Assembly (NCBI RefSeq): GCF_040954835.1
Contig: NC_090698.1
Span: 69,447,284-69,511,283, forward strand
Reading direction: 5' to 3'
From: Lepisosteus oculatus
Taxonomy: Eukaryota > Chordata > Actinopteri > Semionotiformes > Lepisosteidae
Length of the DNA stretch: 64,000 bases
The first letter of the stretch is position 1. Each line of letters begins with the position of its first letter. The notes under the pieces were generated by a model. That model searched no databases and was not told the DNA's origin. It saw only the letters and a program-made list of their open reading frames with translations. Shown one piece after another: positions 22,662 through 33,000 of this stretch. Both the position numbers and the translations under genes were made by a program.

Positions 22662-25600
22662 ATGTACCACAAGGAGAAGAGCATCCAGATCAAGAGCAGC
22701 GCCTCGGCGCTCTACAACAACCTGAGCGTGCTGCCCATCGCCGAGCGGAGCCTCACCTACTTCACCGTGGTGCACGGCAACGTGGTCAACATGGTGAGCG
22801 CCTCGGGCGACGGCCTCAACTTCTCCCACCGCCAGCTGCAGTCCAAGGAGGGCAGCATCGCCGCCAGCTCCTCGCTCATCATCCAGGTGCGTGAAAGGGC
22901 CCGCAGGCGCCCCCTGGTGGCTCCCGCCTCCAGACACCAAGCCGCGTCCCACCATCTGTTCCTTCTCCAATCCGCTGTACCAGGGTGGGATTTTCCTTGC
23001 CTGCTGCTCTGACAATCGGGGCGTGAGGCAGCGGACGCCAAACTCATGGCACGACTGTACCTCGTACTGCAGACCCAGTGATCTCATACTCCAGTCCACC
23101 AGGCACAAACACCACCTGACTGTGTTCATACTGCACACTTAGACATGGACAGTGCACTAGCAGACCTGTCAGCACTCGTTTGTGGTGTAGAACTGTAATG
23201 ACAGGTATATTAGTGGCTTTATCACTGGATTAAATTATTTTGCGATTTTGCATGGAGCAACGATGAAAAGTGTAAATGCTTTTTTATTTTTCTACTGCTT
23301 GAATTCATTTATGCTTTCGTTTTCATGTTGGTGCATTAAGAATAAATGTACTAAAATACTTATGTGAGTGTATGTCTGAGTCCCAGAACCGAACCCCCCT
23401 CTTTTTAATTAATCCTAATGGAGGAAATTGATTAATTGCTCTTGATTCTCTATACAGTGCATGTTTCTAGAGCATATCTCCAGTGTACACCAGGGCTTGA
23501 CTGTACTCTTTCAGGGCTCCTGCGGACTCTCATTGAGTGCTCCTTCCTGAGCTGCTAGTTTCTAATATTTAGCCTGTTTACATTACTGGACAAAAACCGC
23601 TTCTCACCAAACTACAGTTTGCTACCCCTGGTGCACAGCCACACAGAAGAATATTCAGAAAGTATTAACCCACAAATAACCAGACCCCTGCTCTCGTCTT
23701 CGAAGCAGGGATGCGTCTGGCCGTGCAGGAGTATTTAAAGGTTTGTCTGTCACTGGTGAGTCCCGTCTCGTATCTCAGAGACATTAGGGAGCCGGGCACT
23801 TTCTCACAGTTCAGATGAAAAACCAGTGATGTCATGGAGAACCCCCGAGCTTTCTCCTTTCTGTTCCAGCTCTTGATGAGTTCATCTTCTTAACAGACGC
23901 AGTCAGAGTCAACAGCTTTCCTGGAGACGTTTTGCAGTGTTTCCTAATAGACATTTTTCTTAAATGAATCATTTTTACCTGATTAAAAGGGCGATTAAAA
24001 GGGATTCTGCACTTTTGAGGTCTCTGAGTGAACTGTGTGTCTGTGCAGGCGTCCTGGTGTGTTCTGCCTTCGCGGGTGCTGCTGGTCCTCACCTCACAGA
24101 AGGGAATCCAGGTGGGTTGGCGGCTTCTGACCTGCACTGAGCTCGGCCACTGTGTGAACCACTTCTGTGACCTGTTCGCTGGTACTACCGCCGCTGCTAC
24201 AGTGTTTATGCATGTGTCTGGTCTGTGTTTCAGATGTATGAATCAGATGGGTCCATTATGGTGTATTGGCATGCCCTGGATATCCCAGAAACACCAACAG
24301 GTAAGGCCGAAAATCAGGGGCACTTAGATAAGAAGCAGAACATGGCACAGACAGACCGAGAGAGAGTGAAAAGATCAGTGCACCACTGTGGTATGTGTGT
24401 AAATGCTCCGGGCCCTGTCTCTTACAGCTCAGGCTGTGTTTGCTCGGGGGATTGCAGCAGCTCGGGGAAACTACATCTGTGTGGGTGAGTACAGTAGCTT
24501 CTCTGGCAAGCAGCAGTAACTGCCAGAGTTCACAGGTAAAAGCACAGGCATGTCCTTCGCTCCTTTCAGTGTATAAAATGGAGTGATCACCACTGTCACA
24601 CTTTGACTACCTCATTCACACTCATTCTCATTCCTTCACACCAGCTTACACTACACCACCTCACTCTCTCCCTCACACTGACCACACTCTCGTTATCTCA
24701 CACCAGATCACACTCACACCATCTCACTCTCTCCCTCACACTGACCACACTCTCGTAATCTCACACTAGATCACACTCACACCATCTCACTCTCTCCCTC
24801 ACACTGACCTCACTCTCGTTATCTCACACCAGATCACACTCACACCATCTCACTCTCTCCTTCACACTGACCGCACTCGTTATACACACTGTATAGAGAA
24901 TCAAGAGCAATTAATCAATTTCCTCCATTAGGATTAATTAAAAAGAGGGGGGTTCGGTTCTGGGGCTCAGACATACACTCACATAAGTATTTTAGTATAT
25001 TTATTCTTAATGCACCAACATGAAAACGAAAGCATACCACACTCACACCATCTCACTCTCTCCCTCACATTGACCTCACTCTCGTTATCTCACACTCACA
25101 TCCTATATACTCACACTCTTATACTGATTCACACTCACACAAACTAAAACTCATTCTCTCACACTCACATCACTCTGTCACTGGCTCACTCACATCATCT
25201 GACTTTTTCCTCTCAGTCTCATTTCTTTCACACAGGCACCACTTCTCTCGGACTAACGCCTGCCACCTCACGTTCATTCTCTCACACTAACTCCGACACA
25301 CACCAGCTCACCATGTTTGTCTCACACTGCCTCGCTCTCACTCTGCCTCACTCTCTTTCTCTTTCGCTGACTTGTTGACGTGCCCTCTGTCCTGCTCGTC
25401 CTCTTCCTGTCTCTCACTCCAGGTACTTCCTGTGGCTCAGTGTTGGTGTTTGACGTGCCCAGTAAAGGGAGCAATATCACACTGTCAGAAGTGCTAGAGG
25501 AGCACAGGGAACCAATCACTGACATCGCCTCAGAGTCGTCCAGAAACGAGGTACAGAAACACTTCACCCTTGGAAAAGTTGTTTAATGCACTGGGTGCCC

Positions 25601-28144
25601 TCATTGCTGACAAAGGTTTGGTAATCAAACATCCAGTTGGATCTGTCCAGTTGATTTTGGCTCCTGTACTTGTGTCTCTGACGTTCTTTCTTTCTTCTGT
25701 ACTGATCTATCACCCTCTTGACCCACAATGCCCCTTTCTTTCCGAACCCCTTTGCCCTGTCAGGACGGTGTGGCTGACCTGGTCACGGCGGACGACTCGG
25801 GGCTCCTCTGCGTGTGGAAGTCAGGGGAGGACTTCAGTCTGGTCAACAAGATCCCTGCTTACGGGTGAGACTGGGGAGCGAGGGAGGGCCAGGGTTAGAA
25901 TAGCGACCAGTCGCCTCTAAGTGCACAAAGCTATTATCAGGAAACCGGCTGTCAGGTGGCAGAGGTATTCTTGTGGTATTCCGTCTCGCTCCTGCTGTTC
26001 CAGGCCACACACCAGCCCAGCTCATTCCACATGTAAATCAATTAAGTGGAAGTCTGTACAAGTACAGCTTCCATGGCACAGCCGTCGCTGTCGTTCTGGT
26101 GTGGCATGAAAAACTTGTGACTCCAGCAGCGCCAGTGAAAACACTGTCCTGCAGGAATGTTGTCATGTCAGGATGCGTCCACAGGGGGGCAGCAGTGGAG
26201 TTCCCAATGATCAGCTTGAGCACGCCTGCCAAGACCTTCACAGCTAGGTTATGACTTTTCGATTTTAGACAGGAATCATCACTAGGACTAGCTTCTAGGA
26301 CTAACTCTCAGACTTATGGTGACTGTGTCATTTCTGTCACTGGTCTGTTGTTGTGGAACGCCCTTTCTAAGACCCCACGAGAGACAAATTCTCTCTGTTT
26401 AAATCCTATCCTACATTCTATTATGTATAAAACTGTATGCTCTTGTTTACAGCGTCCTTGGGTTTGAAAAGGTTCTTTATAAATAAAAGACATTATTTTG
26501 TGATGATGATGATGACTAAGTGGTCTTCTAGACCATGGCCTGTCCCTGACAGACTGTCCAATAATGTATACCAGGTAAAAACAAATGCTGTCTGGGAACA
26601 CCCCAGAGTGATCACTTATGTGCTAACTTAATCCAGCCTCCAACATACTGACGGCACTAAGACATTGTTCTCTGAATGAACAAGGCTTATTCTGTGTACT
26701 TCTTTCTTGACTTACAGCAGACGCGACGCTGAGCAGGTTAAGTCACCTGTGCCCAGTCTGCTCTCTCACTGATGAGATGGTTTGTTCAGCAAAGTCACTT
26801 GTGTATATTATGGTCAGTCATGGATTGTCAATTAACCAAGAACTTTTATTCAATATAAAAAAATATGTGCACTTCATTTGTTTTAATACATGAATAGAGC
26901 ATCTTTGGATGCTCTGTGTATATTGACGAGCAGAAGGAAGAGGAGAATAATGAGAAAGCAGCAGAGAGGTGAAGCAGGTATGTGGTGAGAAAACAGCATC
27001 AGAGACTGAGGAACAGGAAAAGGTTTATTCCATGCTGAATGGAAAAGAAAAGAGACAACGTTTCGTCCGTGGAGCCTTCTTCATGGTGCTTTGTGAGAGA
27101 CGTAAGGACATGTTTTGTCTCGTAAATGAGGAATATAATTTTGGTAAAGCGGGCTCTGTTTGTCACTCTGCAGGAGACATCGATTGTGGGGGAAGAGTCT
27201 GAAGAGATGTAATAACAAATGAGCATCTGCTCCACCTGTTCCTCTCATATGTCTCTCTCATACTGTTGGTCTCTTGCATGCTTCGTCTTTTGTGGTCGCC
27301 AACGCTCGTGCTCCCTCTGTCTTTCCCGGCGTTCGTGCGCTGGCGTGGGTTTTACAGCGTCTTTCCCCTCTCTTACACTGAGACCCTGCCTCTCTGTCGC
27401 CCCCCGGCGGCCTGCAGGTGCAGCTGTTCGTCGGTGAAGCTGTGGTGCGGGGTGGTGGTGGCAGGGTATGGCAGTGGCCAGATCCGGCTGTACGATGGGG
27501 CGTCGGGCTCCGTGTACGCCGAAGTCAACGCCCACGCTCGCTGGATTTACGCCTTGGACGTGGCGCCGGACACCGGCACAGTGAGTCTCACGCTAGCTGA
27601 GGTTCCTAAGAGTCATCTTTGTTGTTGCTGCTGCTGAAAAAGCTAGCAGTTCAGGTGTTGACGAGGTGGAAATGAGACACAATGTACAACAGTTTAGATT
27701 TTGATCAGGTGTGCTTAACCTGCAGTGCTCTTCCAGCCCGTGCTGGCTACTGTGATAACACCTGTCTGCCGGTCCGCACACAGCTGCTGTCGGGCGCAGA
27801 GGACTCTTTGGTGCGGATCTGGAAGCTGAGCCGGACCCCAGAGACCAACAGGATTGAGGTAACGACAAACTCCCAGCCCTCGTGGGCTCGGGTGTACGCA
27901 GCACTGTGATGAGCCCAGAGCAGCCTCCTGCTCTGCCAGATTTAGCATCGGCTCAACCACTGCTGTCAGTCCATTGATCCGTTCGTCGTTTCTCTTTCCC
28001 TGTCCCTCCCAGATCGAGCATCGGCACACTGAGTGCGTCACAGATGTCCAGATCTGCGGCGCCAAGTTCTGTGACAGCGAGGGGAATGCCTTTGCCGTGA
28101 CAGGATATGACCTGAGCGAGATCATCCGCTACATGCTGGTGTAG
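22662..28144 (+). CDS. wdr54: WDR54, WD-repeat protein, 336 aa
   Basis: Nine coding exons: 22662-22886, 24049-24111, 24234-24300, 24428-24484, 25423-25550, 25764-25864, 27418-27580, 27784-27858 and 28013-28144. Phases close to 337 codons with stop. Human WDR54 is 334 aa. Matching stretches are KSSASALYNNLSVLPIAERS, WCVLPSRVLLVLTSQKGIQM, ESDGSIMVYWHALD, ADDSGLLCVWKSGEDF, GAEDSLVRIWKLSRTPE and FAVTGYDLSEIIRY. Several WD blades (GSGQIRLYDGASG, SLVRIWKLS) imply a seven-bladed beta-propeller scaffold. The first coding exon follows an acceptor at 22,625-22,626; the frame is open upstream, but the ATG context and homology set the start. The human protein has been linked to EGFR/ERK signalling, and ciliary association is plausible from promoter context; neither is shown here. 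All splice sites are GT-AG and no damage is seen. Confidence 0.97.
22907..22920 (-). promoter_or_regulatory. CTCF-type core motif after WDR54 first coding exon
   Basis: The - strand reads CCACCAGGGGGCGC, a 14/14 match to the CTCF core, 20 bases past the exon's splice donor. It is outside any SINE I can recognise. Confidence 0.55.
23311..23580 (+). repeat. local repeat copy B (inverted-repeat arm)
   Basis: Bases 23,311-23,459 match the reverse complement of 24,887-25,035 over all 149 positions with two differences. The remainder to about 23,580 matches 22,440-22,612 in direct orientation at lower identity. It lies in WDR54 intron 1 (after the first coding exon). Confidence 0.85.
24610..25340 (+). 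repeat. 63-bp minisatellite in WDR54 intron, interrupted
   Basis: Tandem units begin cactcacaccatctcactct and continue ctccctcacactgacc(a/t)cac and tctcgttatctcacaccaga. Three clear 63-bp units lie at about 24,710-24,880. The array is interrupted by the inverted repeat copy C and then resumes at about 25,040 with progressively degenerate cactca-rich units. Confidence 0.8.
24887..25035 (-). repeat. local repeat copy C (inverted-repeat arm)
   Basis: 149 bp, the reverse complement of 23,311-23,459 with 2 mismatches by my reading (about 98.7%). It sits inside the minisatellite. Together the arms bracket WDR54 coding exons 2, 3 and 4. Confidence 0.9.
26170..26186 (+). promoter_or_regulatory. weak CTCF-like motif
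   Basis: tccacaggggggcagcagtgg contains CCACAGGGGGGCAG, which matches 12 of 14 core positions. It is the weakest of the set. Confidence 0.25.
26330..26516 (+). repeat. L2-like LINE 3' end
   Basis: The frame reads LVCCCGTPFLRPHERQILSV-like or WNALSKTPRETNSLCLNPIL-like residues depending on frame, then a gtccttgggtttgaaaaggt tail ending in aaataaaagac and a (gat)n run. This is a typical 5'-truncated L2 tail. Confidence 0.6.
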
Positions 28145-28500
28145 GACTGTGCCGAGGCCGCTCGTCCTTGTCTGAGCAGAGCAAGGCAGGCACTGTTTGT
28201 GTGGTTCTCTGCCCAGGTGGCTCTGCGCGTGGCTGTTCGGTGACACAACCTGCACCGAGCAGTGAAGTCATTCCCATAAACGGCAACAGTGGGCGACTCG
28301 CCCCAAAGTGACCAAAGAAAAGTGAAACACGCCGGAGAGTTTCAAATTTCCTCCCAGCACGGTACCACCCTGGGCAAGGTTTTTTTTTTCACCTGGGGGA
28401 TTTAAACTCAATCAAAAAAAAAGAAAACGGACAGAAAAGCTACATGAAAACTCTTTGGCATGTTTCATCTTGGCAGTGCGATGAATTGTTAATATACTGT

Positions 28501-28506
28501 AATAAA
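28501..28506 (+). terminator. wdr54: WDR54 polyadenylation signal
   Basis: AATAAA occurs 357 bases after the stop codon, the first such hexamer downstream. Cleavage is probably at about 28,520-28,530. Confidence 0.55.
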
Positions 28507-28840
28507 GTACACTACACCTCCATAGAAAGAAAAAGGGAGGCATGTTCAGCTTGGATTAATGACTAAATCAAAGAATTCAAAATGGAGCAGACATCAAAAG
28601 CCCTTTAATAGAAACCCACCAGTAACCTTGAGCCCCGAGCAGGTACGCAGAGCGCCTGTGGAGGAGAGATTAGCAGAGCCCTGTGCAGAATGCTGCTGGA
28701 CTGTGAGGAGACTGTATGCCGATGCTGTCCTTGCTGAAGTCCTGGTGTTATTTTTGTAAAGGTCTGTATAGGCGTGAACACGTTTGTGAACGTGTCTTAT
28801 ACACTCTCGTCCAAGCCAGCTGCTTCTGAAACAATGTGCT

Positions 28841-28954
28841 GCTGATCACGCCTTTGCTGCGGTACACGCGTGGGTCAGGCTGATCACGCCTGTGCTGCGG
28901 TTCACACGTGGGTCATGCTGATCACGCCTGTGCTGCGGTACACGCGTGGGTCAT
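28841..28954 (+). repeat. 38-bp tandem repeat, three copies
   Basis: gctgatcacgcctgtgctgc followed by ggt(a/t)cac(g/a)cgtgggtcat is repeated three times in register (starts 28,841, 28,879 and 28,917) with a few substitutions. Confidence 0.9.
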
Positions 28955-29744
28955 GCTTACAGGAGTAGAGCCTCAGAGGTCATTTGTAACAGCCAGATTG
29001 GAGCAGCAGCTAGATCCGAAATTACTGTAGCCATCTTCTCACCCTGATATGTCTAGATCACTGGCATTGTTTTCCAGAGAAAAATCTGGATTCTGTAAAC
29101 AGTCAATAGTTTCAAACAGCACAATGTGATTTCCAGTTGTGTGTTTTAATGACAAAATCAGCACATTCTGCCAATGTAGTCACGGGGGTTTTTGTTCTTA
29201 GAATGACCATTTACGTCCACTTAATGTCTGCAGTACCAGTGTAAATCTGTGTATTAAAGAGTGGAAATTGGGTTTCTGGAATCTTCTAAAAAATTATTGG
29301 ATTTTATTTTTCAGTCTGCTAGGCTTCTAGGTTTCTTTGTATTATACGGAGAAAAAAAAAATCAGGAATTACTTTAGTGCAAAAAATAGCAGCCCAAGCC
29401 AAGCCAGTCTTACCTGATCGTTTTCTGTTAACACCATGTAGTTGTGAAAATCACTGTAATAAACACTTAAAAAACAAGAAGGCTTTAGCCAGCGTGTTTA
29501 AGCGACTCGTCGAGGCTTTTGCACTCACTCCAGCGAGGTACACACCCTGTGCCGGTTGCTTGCGGGAATAGGCAACTGTACTGTACTGAATAAAGAGGTT
29601 AGTAATGGATTTATGGATGGTGACCACTAACTGGGGTCAGGTTTGAGTGTGTACTGTATATGCGCAGGGGTTCAGCTACAGTATAAGAGAAACAAGACTA
29701 GTAGCAGCAGAACTGCTCTGACTACACAGTACTTCAGTCCTGGT

Positions 29745-29758
29745 CCACCAGGTGGCAG
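29745..29758 (+). promoter_or_regulatory. CTCF-type core motif between WDR54 and rhobtb
   Basis: CCACCAGGTGGCAG matches all 14 core positions. It lies between the 3' ends of the two convergent genes. Confidence 0.5.
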
Positions 29759-30064
29759 TCTCTCGCTCTTCACAGCTGCTGCCCTCCCAGTAGACTGCTT
29801 GTGTCTTTTCCTGTTGACACATTTCTTCTTCCGTTTCTTCTCTTAATTGAAGAACTGGAGAGAACTGTGAAAGAGAATTAGCGAGAAGCAGAAGACCTCA
29901 CTGCTGTGCAGCCCTGCTCAGTACGAGCCTGGTCCTCTGTTCCCGGACTTATGCGCTCTTCTGTCTAGCTCAGCCCTGCCATCTTGGTACATACTGTACA
30001 TGCATCTTCCACTATGCATCTTCATCACAACACACGGCATTTAAAATATAAACCAGGAGTCCGG

Positions 30065-33000
30065 TTTAAATAGTTTAGCAAAGTTTTAATAAAAGTCAAG
30101 TCAAACATTAAAATACTGAAATGGCAAAAAGTTAACATTTTTCTACATTTTTGTTTCGTTTTTGTACAAATCACAGTGGTTCAAAAATATTACAAAGGAT
30201 TTGTTTACCTTTTTTTTTGCAACAGCAGCAAAACATTCTGATTTTATTTTTAAAAAACAAGCCCTTAAAGTGTTTTAATTTCTATTTTGTTGTTCTAACT
30301 GTTTAAGGTCCGCACAAAGAAGCTCAGAAAGATTCTGTAGAATAAAGAATAAAAGTGCACAGGTACTTAAAAATCACACCAACAAAAAAAAGGTAACAGC
30401 CCAGCACCCCTGTGGACCAGTCACAGTTACTGAACTCCCTCTCCCAGCTGCGAGCATGCTCCCATAGACAAAACACCCCTCCTTCAGAAACCGCAGGAAA
30501 TCCAACTGGGCAAACTGGTGAACTGTAACAGCCAGAGAAGGGGGAAAAGTTGCTTGTGACTGGTCAGGTAGTCAGTGTATCTGGGTAACAATAATAAAAT
30601 AGTGCAGGTAAGTCCTTCAGGTGAAGAGTGCCGAGTGCAATTACAGCTGTACCTAGAGCTGAACAGCATGGTTATTCCCATTTCCCAGTGTTAGGAACCA
30701 ATGGAAGAGTATGCAGCATCCTTAGCTTAATATTGAAGGCAGTGAGTGGGGAGAGAAATTGGAGTCTTAGGTCCCAGGTTGCACACAACTGTGCAGCTAA
30801 TGGAGTTGCCTGCCATTGAGGAGACCAGCTGATGTATAACTACCGGCTACCAGAGACTATGTCATATAAGGACACAAGGTGAACACCAACTGTGCCCCTC
30901 GCCGTTTGGAAAAAAACAATGATCTGATTACTTATTACACCCTGCTGGGACCCAAGCAGGAACTCCTATACCCTGGACCAAGCACGCTACACTTTCGCTG
31001 AAGAGGAAACTTTTTGCAGGTTTTAAGTGTCTTTGTGTGCTTGTCTCACTAGTATGAGTAAAAAATAAAAAAAATCACAAGACCAAAAGCAGTACTGCAC
31101 TCATGAAACACAGACAGGTTGAAATACCGCACCGACACTGTGAGAGGTTTGATTGATACAATCGATCAGCATGCACACTAATGTTTCAAGAGTGTGCAGA
31201 GCTAATGTGGGAAACTAAATATAAAGTAACACCTGTACAATTGAAAAGCATGCTCTTATTTTTTTATACATAGGCAAAATACCTGACATTTGTGTCAAAA
31301 AGACCTTGTTTAGAGGGAAGTAACTAGTTTCAGGAGCAGTAAAGTTCATGTTCACTATTAATACTTTTTTTTCCCCAAGATCTTCTTGAGTTCCTCCCGT
31401 GTTTTCTTTCTTATAACTTACTTTCTACCCACTAATCCAAAATCATCAACCCCTTCACCCAGCTACCGCTAGTAAACAAATCAAAATCCCTGCGTGTCCA
31501 AAGGGAGCCGGCTTAAAGAATTCAGCACGGTGCTCGGAGTAAGGACAAGGGTCCAGTTCCTTACAAACGGACACTTCTGGCTGAACTTTGCTGTTCCTAC
31601 TTATTGCCCACTTCGTTTTTAACGTGTTGCATATTATCTTACAGGAGGACAAACACGAAACTCTAAATAGAAAAGGAAGAAAATTCCAAAGGCAGCTTTC
31701 AACGCCTTCCAGCTTCTGCCGGCACTCCTAACTTGGGAATATTCCGTAACGGGGCTCGCGAACAAACAGACGTTTAACACTTTGGACAAACGGATCACAC
31801 TTTAAATAAATACCAGCCAAAAAAAAAAAAAAAAAAAAAAAAGCACGAGTTACAGAAATAACATCCACCCCACCGCGTGTCAAGCAAATCACACCTGTGA
31901 ACTCGACGGGAGTTTGTAAGAACACCCAGCTGATCATCTTGTGGCTCGGCCTGCGTGACTTCTTTGTCATTCCAAGCCAGCACTTCCTACCCATTCCCTG
32001 GCTGTGCGTTTGTGCTGTAAGCACACGGTGCAGAGAGGCCGACACGGCCCGTCTGATCAGCCTGAACCAGCCCCGCCGCTATGAGCGCACGAGTTTACAT
32101 CACAACCGCGGAGACTGGGACCGTGCAACAGCAGCGACGAGCAGACACCACATCACTGCAACGTCAGCATGCAAGAGCTGCCTCACGAGCACGAAAACGC
32201 ATTGGCCAGCGTCCACTCGTCTGTGTTGGCTGCAGGACCGGTCTAAACATGAGCACCTGAGCTGAGAGGTCACAGGCAGCGCGAGAGACGCTCTCCACAG
32301 TCCCACTCGGCAGGGTAAGGCTGCAGAGACAGGCAACACAGTATAAGAAGGCACAGGAAATACCAAGGTTAAACAAAAGGGGGCGCTCTCTCATTCTGCC
32401 CTGGTTAAGGAGGCCCTGAGCAACACGTCTCTCCCTTTACAGCTTAAGAAGTGATGCTGCCTCGAAGCCCCACCCCAGCCCAGGACTTCGTCCTCTCCCT
32501 AGCTTGAACAGCCCTTGGTCGTTGTGCAGCTTTAAAAAATAACCAAAACCAGGAGGTAAAGCGTTGTTTGCAGTTTCAGTGGTGCTGGAAGTCGGGCTGT
32601 GGAAGAGACCGCAGAACTGGGCACTAAAGTTGCACTTTAACAGGTTTCTGCCACTGAGCTACTCCCAGAGAGAGTCAACACTCGCACTACAGCACAGTCA
32701 CATCCATTGTCATTTTGATTTCCAGGCATCATTACACACAATGTTCAACACTGACCAATTACCACCTGACCACTACCACATTGTGAACAACAGTACTCAC
32801 ATCTTTCCCCTGCAAGCTGAAATGAACAGAAGCTGCATACCAACAAATGTTACTTACTTCAGTCTTCTTTCCTCAACCACAAGCATGGCCTGCACTCTGT
32901 GGGTCAGGAAAGATCCTGCGTAGATCCTGAACATTACACTATGGAATTAGAGGATGGGAACTCTGCGGAGACAGGACGTCCTAGAATGGTTCCCAACAGG

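Larger units (their letters stand above)
28510..30060. other. intergenic stretch between convergent genes
   Basis: No exon is seen. It holds the 38-bp tandem repeat (28,841-28,954) and a perfect CTCF-type core (29,745). The open frames are short and without protein-like features. Confidence 0.4.
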
